From Sphaerisporangium corydalis (GTDB lineage: Bacteria > Actinomycetota > Actinomycetes > Streptosporangiales > Streptosporangiaceae), in contig NZ_JANZYP010000036.1 in NCBI RefSeq assembly GCF_025506355.1, positions 27,683-91,682 on the forward strand: a stretch of DNA of 64,000 nt, in the 5' to 3' direction. A program made the translations under genes and the position numbers. A model generated the notes under the pieces. It had not been told where the DNA came from and searched no databases. It was given only the letters and a program-made list of their open reading frames with translations. Positions 17,145-26,485 of the stretch are shown piece by piece; position 1 is the first letter of the stretch; every line of letters begins with the position of its first letter.

Positions 17145-19076
17145 GTGACCGGCCTGTTCCGGCGCCCCGCCGACCGGCTGGCCGGCGCGGCCCCCGGATG
17201 GCTGCGGGAGACGGTCCGCCCGGCGAGGGCGCGCCCCCAGTGGGGGGCGATGTCGCGGGTCTTCCTCGCCGTCACCACCCCGCTGGTCGCCGGCTGGGCG
17301 TTCGGGCACATCACCCTCGGCCTGCTGCCCGCGATGGGGGCCATGGCGGCCTCGCTGTCGGACCGGGGGGTGTCGTCGTACCGGGCGCGGACCTTCCGCG
17401 TGGTCTCGGCCGGGGCCGGCGGGGCGTGCGGGTACATGGCCGGCCACGCGGCCCGGGGGCTCGGCTGGTGGACGGTCCTGGTCCTGGCCGCCGTCTCGGT
17501 GGTGTCGGCGCTGGTCAGCACGGGCGGGGCCTCGGGCTCGCTGAGCGGGCTCCAGTTCATGGTCATGACGGTGCTCGGCATCGGCGTGCCGTACCCGCAG
17601 TCGGCGGGCGCCGGCGCCCTGGCGTACCTGTCGGGCGCCCTGTGGGCGCTTTTGCTGGTCCTGGCCGGCTGGCCGCTACGGCCCCGCGCCGCGGAGGAGG
17701 CCGCCGCCGCCCAGGCCTACCGGGCGCTCGGCGGGCTGTTCGGGGTGGACCCCGCTGAGCGCCCGCGCGCGCTCGGCGCGTTCGACACCGCGCTCAAGGC
17801 CGCCTACGACACGGTGTTCGGCGCGCGGTCGGCGGCGGCGGGTCCCGACGCCGAGCGCACCCGGCTGATCGCCCTGCTCAACCAGGCCTCGCAGATCCGC
17901 GGCGCGCTGAGCTCGCTCACCCTGGAGGACCGTGAACCGCCTCCCGAGGTCGCGGCGGCCGTCCGGTCGCTGGCGGACGCGCTGGCCGGCGGCGGGCGGC
18001 CCGGGCCCCCGCCGTCGTTCCCCGGCGGCTCGCCCGCCCTGCGCGCGCTGTGCTCGGCGGTGGAGGGCGCCGCCGAGCTGGTGTCCGGCGGGGAGGTCGC
18101 CGAGGAGCAGCTCCCCTACGAGCGGGTCGGGTACGCCGACCGGCTCAGGACGACCTGGGAGGGGGTGCGGTACGGGCACCTCGCCCGTGTCTACACCCTG
18201 CGGCTGACCCTGTGCATGGCCGCGGCGGCGGCGTTCAGCGAGCTGCACTGGATCGAGCGCTCCTACTGGGTGATGCTGACCGTCGCCCTGGTGCTCAAGC
18301 CCGACTTCGGGTCGGTCTTCGCGCGGGCGGTCCAGCGCGGGCTCGGTACCGTCGCCGGCGCGGTGATCGGCACCCTGGTGCTGCTCGTGGTGCCGTACGG
18401 GCCGGCGATCCTGGTCCCGATCGCGGTCTTCGCCGCGCTCCTGCCGTATGGGCAGCAGCGCAACTGGGGGCTGATGTCGACGTTCCAGGTGCCGCTGGTG
18501 GTGCTGCTGGTCGACCTGCTGACCGGGGCGGGGCCGAGGCTCGCGGAGGTCCGGCTGGTGGACAGCCTGATCGGCTGCGCGATCGTGCTGCTGCTCGGCT
18601 ACCTGCCGTGGCCGGGGAGCTGGCAGGCGCCGGTGGGGCCGGGGTTCGCCGACGCGGTGTCGGCGACGGCCCGGTACCTGCGGTACGGGTTCGACCGGGA
18701 CGACCCGGGGCGTGCGCTGGCCCGCCGCAAGGCGTTCGACGCCCTGGCGGACCTGCGCCTGGTGTTCCAGCGGGCGGTTACCGAGCCCGCCGTCATCAGC
18801 GGGCGCGTCACGACGTGGCTGCCCGCGATGACCGCGCTGGAGCGGGTGGCCGACGCGACCGCCGCCACGGTCGCGCGCGCCGACCACGGCGCCCCGCCGC
18901 CGACGGACGCGGCGGTGCGGTCGGTCGTGGAGTCGCTGGACGACATCGCCGCCGGCGTCCGCGAGGGACGCCCGCTGCGGGCCAGGCCCGGGGCCGATGG
19001 CGAGGAGTCGCTGGACCGGGTCGCCTGCGCGGTGCGCGGCCTGCGCGACACGCTCTCGGAACGTGCTTCCCCGTAA
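17145..19076 (+). CDS. FUSC-family membrane protein (aromatic-acid exporter-like)
   Basis: GTG 17145 starts 15 bases after the hydroxylase stop. Two sets of transmembrane helices (about residues 40-190 and 350-490) flank a soluble alpha-helical middle and C-terminus, the layout of FUSC/YccC/AaeB proteins. AaeB exports aromatic carboxylic acids. Placement right behind an aldehyde-oxidising enzyme suggests that it removes the acid product from the cell (inference). Confidence 0.8.
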   Translation: MTGLFRRPADRLAGAAPGWLRETVRPARARPQWGAMSRVFLAVTTPLVAGWAFGHITLGLLPAMGAMAASLSDRGVSSYRARTFRVVSAGAGGACGYMAGHAARGLGWWTVLVLAAVSVVSALVSTGGASGSLSGLQFMVMTVLGIGVPYPQSAGAGALAYLSGALWALLLVLAGWPLRPRAAEEAAAAQAYRALGGLFGVDPAERPRALGAFDTALKAAYDTVFGARSAAAGPDAERTRLIALLNQASQIRGALSSLTLEDREPPPEVAAAVRSLADALAGGGRPGPPPSFPGGSPALRALCSAVEGAAELVSGGEVAEEQLPYERVGYADRLRTTWEGVRYGHLARVYTLRLTLCMAAAAAFSELHWIERSYWVMLTVALVLKPDFGSVFARAVQRGLGTVAGAVIGTLVLLVVPYGPAILVPIAVFAALLPYGQQRNWGLMSTFQVPLVVLLVDLLTGAGPRLAEVRLVDSLIGCAIVLLLGYLPWPGSWQAPVGPGFADAVSATARYLRYGFDRDDPGRALARRKAFDALADLRLVFQRAVTEPAVISGRVTTWLPAMTALERVADATAATVARADHGAPPPTDAAVRSVVESLDDIAAGVREGRPLRARPGADGEESLDRVACAVRGLRDTLSERASP

Positions 19077-19120
19077 TCATTGGGGTTGTCTAATTCCTGT
19101 ATTTACGGTAGGAAATAGGG

Positions 19121-19936
19121 GTGAATCCCACCCTGACGGCGCCGCGCCCGGCCACGCGGCGGAACCGCCGGGCCGGCGTGCGCCTGCTGTCCATCGCGGT
19201 CCTGCTCGCCCTGTGGCAGCTCGCGGCGAGCGCCACGCGCAACCCGTCCTTCATCCCCTCGCCCCGGGCCGTCTGGGACCAGCTCGTGCTGACCTCGACC
19301 GTCCACGACGGCATCCGGGGCTACAGCGGCCACCTGCTGGTGGAGCACCTCGGGACCAGCCTGCGGCGCATCCTCATCGGCTCGGCGCTCGGCGTCGTGG
19401 CCGGGCTCGCGCTCGGCGTGGTCATGGGCACCGTCCCGTGGATCCGCCTGGTGGTGGAACCGCTGGTCACCTTCGTCCGCGCGCTGCCGCCCCTGGCGTA
19501 CTTCAGCCTGCTGATCATCTGGTTCGGCATCGACGAGACGCCGAAGCTGTGGCTGCTCACCATCGCCGCGCTCCCGCCCGTGGCCGTCGCCACCGCCTCG
19601 GCCGTGTACGCGGCCCCCACCGGGCTGGTGGAGGCCGCGCGGGCGCTCGGGGCGACGCGGTGGAGCGTCACCAGGGACGTCGTGCTGCCCAGCGCCCTGC
19701 CGGAGATCTTCACCGGCGTGCGGCTGGCGGTGGGCATCGCCTACTCCTCCGTCGTCGCGGCGGAGACCATCAACGGCGTCCCGGGCATCGGGGGCATGGT
19801 CCGCGACGCCCAGCGCTACCTGCAGACCGACGTCGTCGTGCTCGGGCTCTTCGCCATCGGCTTCTCCGGGCTCCTCATCGACGCGCTCCTGCGCGCCGCC
19901 GAGAACCGGCTCATCCCCTGGCGCGGACGCGCCTGA
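19121..19936 (+). CDS. ABC transporter permease (SsuC/TauC type)
   Basis: GTG 19121 with a GGTAGGAAA region upstream. The 271-residue inner-membrane permease has about six hydrophobic segments and the EAA loop EAARALGATRWSVTRDVVLPSALPEIFTGVRLAVGIAYSS, which is typical of nitrate/sulfonate/taurine permeases. It works with the binding protein and ATPase encoded next. Confidence 0.9.
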   Translation: MNPTLTAPRPATRRNRRAGVRLLSIAVLLALWQLAASATRNPSFIPSPRAVWDQLVLTSTVHDGIRGYSGHLLVEHLGTSLRRILIGSALGVVAGLALGVVMGTVPWIRLVVEPLVTFVRALPPLAYFSLLIIWFGIDETPKLWLLTIAALPPVAVATASAVYAAPTGLVEAARALGATRWSVTRDVVLPSALPEIFTGVRLAVGIAYSSVVAAETINGVPGIGGMVRDAQRYLQTDVVVLGLFAIGFSGLLIDALLRAAENRLIPWRGRA

Positions 19937-20048
19937 ACGCGACCCCCCTCCGAACGCGACCCGACCTCTTCCGGAACGCGACCCCGTACGAGACGCGACC
20001 CGCCCGGACGCGACCCCCGCCCGAACGTGACCCCCGCCCGAACGAGAG
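19935..20048 (+). repeat. Degenerate tandem GAACGCGACCC repeats in the gap before the binding-protein gene
   Basis: About seven degenerate copies of a 12-18 base unit (GAACGCGACCCC and variants such as GACGCGACCCGCC) fill nearly all of the 128 bases between the permease stop and the binding-protein ATG. The spacing is irregular. Only the last copy overlaps the ribosome-site region (AGACCAAGGAACC). Confidence 0.8.
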
Positions 20049-20064
20049 ACCAAGGAACCCCCAC

Positions 20065-21117
20065 ATGCTCCGACCAGGCCCAAGACGCCTGCTATCCCTC
20101 CTCGTCGCGGCCACGGCGGCGCTCGCCCTCACCGCGTGCGGGAACGGCACCGCCTCGGGCCCGGCCTCCGGCGGCGCGGCGGCCAAGACGATCCGCGTCG
20201 CCTACCAGGCGTTCCCCAGCGGCGACCTCGTCGTCAAGAACAAGGGCTGGCTGGAGGCGGCGCTGCCCGGCTACCGCGTCACCTGGACCAAGTTCGACTC
20301 CGGGGCGAGCATCAACACCGCGTTCGTCGCCGGGAGCGTCGACATCGCCGCCATCGGCTCCAGCCCGGTCGCGCGCGGGCTGTCGGCGCCGCTGAACATC
20401 CCCTACCAGGTGGCGTTCGTCCTGGACGTGGCCGGCGACAACGAGGCGCTGGTCGCCAGGGACGGCACGGGCGTCTCCTCGGTCGGGGACCTGCGCGGCA
20501 AGAAGGTGGCCACCCCCTTCGCCTCCACCGCCCACTACAGCCTGCTGGCGGCGCTGGACCGGGCCAAGGTCCCCGAATCGGCCCTCAACGTCATCGACCT
20601 GGAACCGCAGGACATCCTGGCCGCCTGGACGCGCGGCGACATCGACGCGGCGTACGTGTGGCTCCCCGCGCTCGACACCCTCAAGAAGAACGGCAAGGTC
20701 CTGCTGTCCAGCCGACAGCTCGCCACCGCCGGCAAGCCCACGCTGGACCTCGGCGTGGTCTCCACCGCCTTCGTCACCGCCCACCCCGACGCGGTCGACG
20801 CCTGGCGCCGGGCCGAGGCCAAGGCGCTCACGCTGATCGCCGACGACCGGGACGCGGCCGCGGCGGCCGTGGGCGCCGAGCTCAACATCAGCCCGGCCGA
20901 CGCCAAGAACCAGCTCGCGCAGGGCGTGTTCCTGTCGCCGTCCGACCTTTCGAGCGAGGAATGGCTGGGTACGCCCGGCAAGGTCGGCGGCCTGGCGCGC
21001 AACCTGGTCAGCGCGGCCGAGTTCCTCAAGGCCCAGCAGAAGATCGATTCGGTCCCCGGCCTGCCGGCCGTCGAGAAGGCCATCTACAACAAGGGACTCC
21101 CCGATGCCCTCTCCTGA
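20065..21117 (+). CDS. ABC transporter substrate-binding lipoprotein (SsuA/TauA type)
   Basis: ATG 20065 follows CCAAGGA. The signal peptide ends in the lipobox LTAC (Cys25). The mature part has IRVAYQAFPSGDLVVKNKGWLE, AGSVDIAAIGSSPVARGLSAPLNIPYQVAFVLDVAGDNEALVA and DIDAAYVWLPAL, as in taurine and aliphatic-sulfonate binding proteins. It captures substrate outside the membrane for the adjacent permease. Confidence 0.9.
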   Translation: MLRPGPRRLLSLLVAATAALALTACGNGTASGPASGGAAAKTIRVAYQAFPSGDLVVKNKGWLEAALPGYRVTWTKFDSGASINTAFVAGSVDIAAIGSSPVARGLSAPLNIPYQVAFVLDVAGDNEALVARDGTGVSSVGDLRGKKVATPFASTAHYSLLAALDRAKVPESALNVIDLEPQDILAAWTRGDIDAAYVWLPALDTLKKNGKVLLSSRQLATAGKPTLDLGVVSTAFVTAHPDAVDAWRRAEAKALTLIADDRDAAAAAVGAELNISPADAKNQLAQGVFLSPSDLSSEEWLGTPGKVGGLARNLVSAAEFLKAQQKIDSVPGLPAVEKAIYNKGLPDALS

Positions 21118-21934
21118 CACCCGCTCCCCGGACCGCCTCCCCTCTCCGGACCACGTCCTCTCCCCGGACGGCGCCGCCGCCGTGGAGGTGCGCGACGTCG
21201 AGCACGTCTACGGGCGGGGCGCCGGGGCGGTGGCCGCGCTCGGCCCGCTGTCCCTGACGGTGCCCGAGGGCGCGTTCCTCGTGCTGGTCGGGGCATCGGG
21301 CTGCGGCAAGAGCACCCTGCTCCGCCTCGTCGCCGGGTTCGAGCCGCCCACCTCGGGGACCGTGCGCATCGGCGGGGTGGAGCCGGTGCCGGGCCGGGGG
21401 GCCGGGGTCGTGTTCCAGCAGCCTCGGCTGTTCCCCTGGAAGACCGCGGGCGGCAACGTCGAGCTGGCCCTGCGGTACGCCGGGGTGCCCCGCCGCGAAC
21501 GCCTGGACAGGGTCCGGGAACTGCTCGGGCGCGTCGGCCTCCACGACGTCGCCGACCGGAGGATCTGGCAGCTGTCCGGCGGCCAGCAGCAGCGCGTCGC
21601 CATCGCCAGGGCGCTCGCGGCCGGCGACCCGCTGCTGCTGCTCGACGAGCCGTTCGCCGCCCTGGACGCCCTCACCCGCGAGCGGCTGCAGGAGGACCTG
21701 CGGAAGGTGAGCGCCGAGACCGGCCGCACGTCGGTGTTCGTCACCCACAGCGTCGACGAGGCGGTGTTCCTCGGCAGCCGCGTCGTCGTGCTGACCGCGC
21801 GGCCGGGGCGGATCGCCCTGGACGTCGAGGTCGGCCTCCCGAGGACCGGGCTCGAACCCGACGAGCTGCGCGGCCTGCCCGAGTACGCCGCCCTGCGCGC
21901 CGAGATCGGCCACGCCGTCCGCTCCGCCGCCTGA
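21104..21934 (+). CDS. ABC transporter ATP-binding protein (SsuB/TauB type)
   Basis: ATG 21104 lies inside the end of the binding-protein gene (14-base overlap). Walker A GASGCGKST, Q-loop FQQPRLFPW, signature LSGGQQQRVAIARAL, Walker B LLLLDEPFAALD and the H-loop TH are all intact. FPWKTAGGNV is characteristic of the sulfonate/taurine group. It energises import with the upstream two proteins. Confidence 0.93.
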   Translation: MPSPDTRSPDRLPSPDHVLSPDGAAAVEVRDVEHVYGRGAGAVAALGPLSLTVPEGAFLVLVGASGCGKSTLLRLVAGFEPPTSGTVRIGGVEPVPGRGAGVVFQQPRLFPWKTAGGNVELALRYAGVPRRERLDRVRELLGRVGLHDVADRRIWQLSGGQQQRVAIARALAAGDPLLLLDEPFAALDALTRERLQEDLRKVSAETGRTSVFVTHSVDEAVFLGSRVVVLTARPGRIALDVEVGLPRTGLEPDELRGLPEYAALRAEIGHAVRSAA

Positions 21935-22065
21935 CCACGCACCGCCGTTTCGTCCACCCGCCGAGAGCCACGACCCCGCGCCACCGCCGTAGCGTCCCGC
22001 CGTCATCGGCCCGCCACTTCGTCCAGACCCGACCCGACCGACACCATCGCGACCGGAGGACTGAA

Positions 22066-22944
22066 ATGACGTACACATCCGACCAGGCCATCGCCGGGCT
22101 GACCCTCGACCCGCTGGGCCCGGCCTTCGGGGCCGAGGTCGTCGGCCTGGACCTGGCGACCGCGACCGACGCCGAGCTGGCCGCCGTCCGGGCCGCGCTC
22201 GTGGACCGCAAGGTGCTGTTCTTCCGCGGCCAGGGCCTGGACGACGACGGCCAGGTGGCGCTCGGGCGGCGGCTCGGCGAGCTCACCGTGTCCCACCCCG
22301 TCGTCGGGGGCGTGGACGAGGCGCACCCGGAGATCTACGCGATCGACAGCGCCGACAACGGGTTCGCCGACGTGTGGCACACCGACGTCACGTTCATGCC
22401 GCGCCCGCCCATGGGCTCGATCCTGCGGGCGGTGAACCTGCCGGCGTCGGGCGGCGACACGAACTGGGCCGACAGCCAGCTCGCCTATGACTCCCTGTCG
22501 GAGCCGGTGCGCGACCTGGTGGACCGGCTGACCGCCATGCACGACGGCACCCGTGAGTTCGGCTACTACCTGGCCCAGCGCCGGGGCGGGAAGGGCAACG
22601 TGTGGGAGGGCGAGACCGTCACCCGGCTCGACCCGGTGGAGCATCCGGTGATCCGCGTCCACCCCGAGACCGGCCGCAAGGGCATCTTCGTCAACCCGGG
22701 CTTCACCTCGCACATCGTCGGGGTCTCCGACGCCGAGAGCCGCGCCATCCTGGACCTGCTGTACGCGCACCTGACCAAGCCCGAGCACATCATCCGCCAC
22801 CGGTGGCGGGCCGGCGACGTCGCGATGTGGGACAACCGCAGCACCGCCCACTACGCCAACCGCGACTACGGCTCCACCCACCGGGTGATGCACCGCATCA
22901 CGCTGCGCGGCGACGTGCCCGCGGGTCCCGCGCGCGGGCGGTGA
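22066..22944 (+). CDS. TauD/TfdA-family Fe(II)/2-oxoglutarate dioxygenase
   Basis: ATG 22066 with GGAGGA six bases upstream. The facial triad is readable: HTD in VWHTDVTF and the distal His in HRVMHRITLRGD, with the 2-oxoglutarate Arg at the end. GPAFGAEVVGLDL and DNRSTAHYANRDYG are family signatures. TauD-type enzymes release sulfite from sulfonates such as taurine. The preceding sulfonate-type transporter makes this a sulfur-scavenging unit, although related enzymes cleave aryloxyacids or sulfate esters. Confidence 0.88.
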   Translation: MTYTSDQAIAGLTLDPLGPAFGAEVVGLDLATATDAELAAVRAALVDRKVLFFRGQGLDDDGQVALGRRLGELTVSHPVVGGVDEAHPEIYAIDSADNGFADVWHTDVTFMPRPPMGSILRAVNLPASGGDTNWADSQLAYDSLSEPVRDLVDRLTAMHDGTREFGYYLAQRRGGKGNVWEGETVTRLDPVEHPVIRVHPETGRKGIFVNPGFTSHIVGVSDAESRAILDLLYAHLTKPEHIIRHRWRAGDVAMWDNRSTAHYANRDYGSTHRVMHRITLRGDVPAGPARGR

Positions 22945-22974
22945 CCAGCGGATCTACAATGTAAAGGGCCCGGG

Positions 22975-25128
22975 TCAGGCGTCTTCCCACAGCACCTGGC
23001 GGGGGGCCCGGGGAAGGTCGACGGCGCCGCTGCGGTCGGCAAGCGTGACCGCCTTGAGCAGCAGGGGGTGGCCGTCGCCGAGCGCCGGGCGGCCGTGGGA
23101 GACGGGCTCGCGGTCGAGCAGCGGGGCCAGCAGGCCGTCCAGCCCGTCGAACCGCCCGGACTCGAACCGGCGGGCGGCCTGGTCGTAGCGCGACTCCAGG
23201 AGCAGCGGGTGCAGGGGGTCCAGCCCGAGCGCCGTCAGCTCGGCCAGCGCGGCGCGGTGGCGCTCGGCGGCCTTGGCGTCGCCGCGCGCGTCCTCGCAGC
23301 GGGCCGCCAGCAGCAGCGTGCGCGCCCGTCCCGGCGGGTCGCCCGGGTCGGTCTCGTCGGCGCGGACCCTCTTCAGGGTGGCGGCGGCAGCGGCCGGATC
23401 GTCGTTCCAGAGCTGGACCTCCGCCAGGGCGCGCCGCACCGACAGGACGAGCCCGTCCTCCGGCGCCGCCGCCAGGAGGTCGGCCAGCTCCTCCAGCGCG
23501 CCGAGCGCCGTGCCGGTGTCGTCGCCGAGGGCCATCGCCGTGGCGTGCGCCGTCCTGGCCTCGGCCCACAGCCGGAACGACACGTGCGCGGCGAACCAGT
23601 CGTCCAGGACCGGTGCCCGCTCCAGCAGCCGAAGGACGGCGCTCGGGTCGCGCAGCGCCAGCTCCGCGCGCGCCAGCAGCACCGTGTCGTGGTTGGGCCA
23701 GTACGCGGTGGGCTGGAGCAGGTCGGCGCGCTGCCGCCCGGCCTCCTGGATCAGGTGGCGCGCCTCGATCGGCTGCCCGGCCTCCAGCAGCGCCTCGCCG
23801 AGGGACACCCGCGCGGCGACCACGTTGATGTCGCCGGGGTCGCCCAGGCGGGCCTGCCGGTCGGCGGCCACGGCCGAGGCCCGCACCAGGCCGTCGGCGA
23901 CGCGGCCGGCGCGGGAGGCCGCGCGGGCGGCGGCCTGGGCGGTCAGGGTGTAGCGCCGCCACTCGGGCGGCACCCCGCTCGCGCCCGCTGCGGCCTCCTC
24001 GCGCGCCGAGCGGGCCCGTTCGATCAGCCGCGAGCCCTCGACCGGGCGGCCGGCCTCGACCAGCACCTCGCCGAGGTTGTGCCGCGCGCGGGCCTCGTAG
24101 GAGGCGGCGACCTCGGCGTCCCGCACGCCGCCGGCGATCTCCAGTGAGGCCTCGAAGCCGGCCCTGGCGGCGTCCAGGTCGCCGTACCTCAGCAGGGCCA
24201 GGCCCCGCCGGCTCTCCACGTCGCACCGGGAGCGCAGGCCGGCCTCGGAGGAGGGGGCGCCGTCCAGGGAGAGCAGGCGCGACAGCTCCGCCGCCTCCCT
24301 GGCCGCCCGTTCCAGCAGGACACCGGTGTCGAGGAGGGACCTCAGCACGTTGGCCTGGGCGTCGGCCTCGGCCCGCGCGTCAGGGCCGCCGCGCCGCGCC
24401 ACGTCACGGGCCCGCTCGGCCACGTCCAGGTCGTTGATCCACGTGCCGGCCAGCGGGATGAGGTGCCGTTCGTACCAGTGTGCGCCCAGGGCCGCCGCCT
24501 GGCGGTCCACCGGCCCGTCCAGGTCGTCGGTCAGCGCGTCGAACGCCAGGTCGGACAGCTTCTCCGCGCAGGCCCGCGCCCAGCCGGGCGGCGGGAGGCA
24601 GACGGCGCCCGCGGCGGCCGCGATCACCGGCGTGAGGTGGTCGGCGTAGGCGACCACGCGGCCCGCCCAGCCCGCCGAGGCGACCCGTCCCATGGCGGTG
24701 TCCGGCCAGCTCGGCGGTCCCTGGGGGGTGGACGGGCGTTTCTCCGACGTCGCGATGTCCCCGATGCCGAGCTGGACCTGCTGGGTGAGGAACGCCTCGG
24801 CCCGGTGGAAGCGGGCCACGACGAGCAGCGCCTGGGTGAGCAGGTCACGCGCCTCCACGAGGCTTCCCGGGGTCCGCGGCCGGGGCGGCGGGCCGTTCCG
24901 CTCGGCGAATCGGAGGAAGGCGTGGTGGAGCGCGAGGGCGACGAGCACCCTGCGGCTCTTGACCTCGTTGTAGAGCCAGACCGCGCTGCGCCGGCCGCTC
25001 TGCCCCTCCCGGGAGAGCCGTACGGCGGCGGCGACGGTCTCGGCCCTGACGAGGTGGTAGTCGGTGTGGCGGAGGACCTCTGCCGCGGCCTCTCCGATCG
25101 CCGAGAGCCGTCTATCCTGCGCCGACAC
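22975..25128 (-). CDS. TetR-like HTH fused to long TPR region, paralogue 1
   Basis: GTG 25128 was chosen because GGAGGAGG lies 9 bases upstream and because the paralogue at 30676-33072 begins at exactly the corresponding residue; ATG 25146 is the longer alternative. Residues about 1-75 fold like a TetR DNA-binding head: AIGEAAAEVL, AETVAAAVRLS, then SAVWLYNEVKSRRVLVALALHHAF, which parallels the LYxHFxSKxxLLxA recognition helix of TetR. The remaining 640 residues are helical TPR-type repeats rich in Ala, Leu and Arg. The C-terminal GRPALGDGHPLLLKAVTLAD is shared with the paralogue. No known regulator family has this architecture that I can name. It may be a DNA-binding sensor. Confidence 0.65.
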   Translation of the reverse strand: MSAQDRRLSAIGEAAAEVLRHTDYHLVRAETVAAAVRLSREGQSGRRSAVWLYNEVKSRRVLVALALHHAFLRFAERNGPPPRPRTPGSLVEARDLLTQALLVVARFHRAEAFLTQQVQLGIGDIATSEKRPSTPQGPPSWPDTAMGRVASAGWAGRVVAYADHLTPVIAAAAGAVCLPPPGWARACAEKLSDLAFDALTDDLDGPVDRQAAALGAHWYERHLIPLAGTWINDLDVAERARDVARRGGPDARAEADAQANVLRSLLDTGVLLERAAREAAELSRLLSLDGAPSSEAGLRSRCDVESRRGLALLRYGDLDAARAGFEASLEIAGGVRDAEVAASYEARARHNLGEVLVEAGRPVEGSRLIERARSAREEAAAGASGVPPEWRRYTLTAQAAARAASRAGRVADGLVRASAVAADRQARLGDPGDINVVAARVSLGEALLEAGQPIEARHLIQEAGRQRADLLQPTAYWPNHDTVLLARAELALRDPSAVLRLLERAPVLDDWFAAHVSFRLWAEARTAHATAMALGDDTGTALGALEELADLLAAAPEDGLVLSVRRALAEVQLWNDDPAAAAATLKRVRADETDPGDPPGRARTLLLAARCEDARGDAKAAERHRAALAELTALGLDPLHPLLLESRYDQAARRFESGRFDGLDGLLAPLLDREPVSHGRPALGDGHPLLLKAVTLADRSGAVDLPRAPRQVLWEDA

Positions 25129-25357
25129 CCGTGAGACCTCCTCCATCAGTGCTGCGTTTCACGCATGCGGGGGGATATCAACGGCAAAGCCACATTGATC
25201 TCCAAAGCATATATCTCGGGCAGGTGGCGGCCTTCGTCGGCCCGTTACGCGATGGCGGCCGTTCACGTGGGGGAGAACAGGGCGTCACCTTTCACAGTGC
25301 CCGGAAAGCGACCGGAGCGCGACCGGGAATCGCCCGGACGAATAGGTAAAAATACCG

Positions 25358-26485
25358 TTAACCGGATATTCCACCACTGGATTGTCGCCCATCGGGCGGC
25401 GGCGCGCCCAGGCCGCCGAGGGCCGCGACGGCGGCCGTCGCCCCCCGCTCACCGCGCGTGATCAGATGCACCTCCCACCCGTCCGGCTCGCCCATCTCCA
25501 GCTCCAGGGCCGGCCACAGGTAGGCGAAACTGGTCTCCGGCGCCAGGCCGCCGCGCCCTGCCCCGAACAGCGGCAGGCACAGCGAACCCAGCCTCGGCTC
25601 GTACAGGTCCCGCTCCGCGCGGGCCAGCGCGAACACCCCGTGCACCGCCCGCAGGACCCCCGCCGGCTCCACCGCGTACCCGTCGGTGTGCGGCCGGGGG
25701 ATCGCGGTCGCCGCGTGGTACACCCGCCGGACGCCCTGCCGGGCCAGCTCACCCGGCGAGGTGGGCACGACCGTCCCCGGGGCCACCGCCATCCCCTCGC
25801 GGCCGTGGGCGCGCAGCCACTCGCGCAGCTCCCGCTGCAGGACGTCGTCCACCACCTCGCCCAGGTCGTTGCGCCGCGCGGCGACGTTGCGCAGGGTCGC
25901 CGACAGCGACGACTTGAAGGTCTTGGCCATCTCCAGGTAGACGTTCTCCGACGAGACCACGATGTCGATGTCCCGCAGGGTCTCCACGGGCGCCCGGTGC
26001 AGCGTGATCACCAGTTCCCCGCGCCGGGTGGGCACCGCGACCCGGCGGGCCGTGCCCACGGCGGGGACGTCGCGGACGGCGGGCACCCCGCCGGCCTCCT
26101 GGCACAGTTGCAGCACCTTCTCGGCGACATGGTTCAGCAGCACCCGCTCGTGCTGCTTGCGGAAACGCTCAACGCTCACGCCGTACACCTCGGCCGCGCG
26201 CCTGCGGCGGTCCTGCGCGGGCCAGTCGCGGGTGCCGGGCGCGATGCCCAGCGTGTAGGCGGTGGCGTCGGCGAGCGTCCCCTCGCCGAGCCCGGCGAGC
26301 ACCCGTTCCAGTAGCGTCGTGATCGACGACGGGAGCAGCCCCTCGCCGGCGGGAAGACCCACGGCCAGCGTCGCGGCGGTCAGCGCCGGAAGCGGCGCCT
26401 GCCCCACACGCAACAACCCCCGCTCCCGCACCAGCCGCAACTCGGCCACCAACTCGGCATGACGCGGTCCCGAGGGTTCCGGCAT
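25358..26485 (-). CDS. Macro-domain protein with N-terminal helical domain
   Basis: ATG 26485 starts a 375-residue protein. Residues 1-125 are a helical domain (LRLVRERGLLRVGQAPLPAL, ITTLLERVLAGLGEGTLADATAYTLGI, RRRAAEVYGVSVERFRKQHE) that I recognise as recurrent in actinobacterial multidomain proteins but cannot name. Residues about 160-345 form a macro (ADP-ribose-binding) domain: DIDIVVSSENVYLEMAKTFKSSLSATLRNVAA, APGTVVPTSPGEL, VRRVYHAATA and LCLPLFGAGRGGL. The usual VN-A-AN motif is replaced by VVSSENVY. A role in ADP-ribose or NAD-derived signalling is likely. The next gene on this strand, 229 bases on, is the HTH-TPR protein. Confidence 0.75.
   Translation of the reverse strand: MPEPSGPRHAELVAELRLVRERGLLRVGQAPLPALTAATLAVGLPAGEGLLPSSITTLLERVLAGLGEGTLADATAYTLGIAPGTRDWPAQDRRRRAAEVYGVSVERFRKQHERVLLNHVAEKVLQLCQEAGGVPAVRDVPAVGTARRVAVPTRRGELVITLHRAPVETLRDIDIVVSSENVYLEMAKTFKSSLSATLRNVAARRNDLGEVVDDVLQRELREWLRAHGREGMAVAPGTVVPTSPGELARQGVRRVYHAATAIPRPHTDGYAVEPAGVLRAVHGVFALARAERDLYEPRLGSLCLPLFGAGRGGLAPETSFAYLWPALELEMGEPDGWEVHLITRGERGATAAVAALGGLGAPPPDGRQSSGGISG

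Noticed and set aside
14415..17447. 1010-residue open frame on the minus strand
   Set aside because: Antisense to the molybdenum hydroxylase genes, with no motifs; shadow frame.
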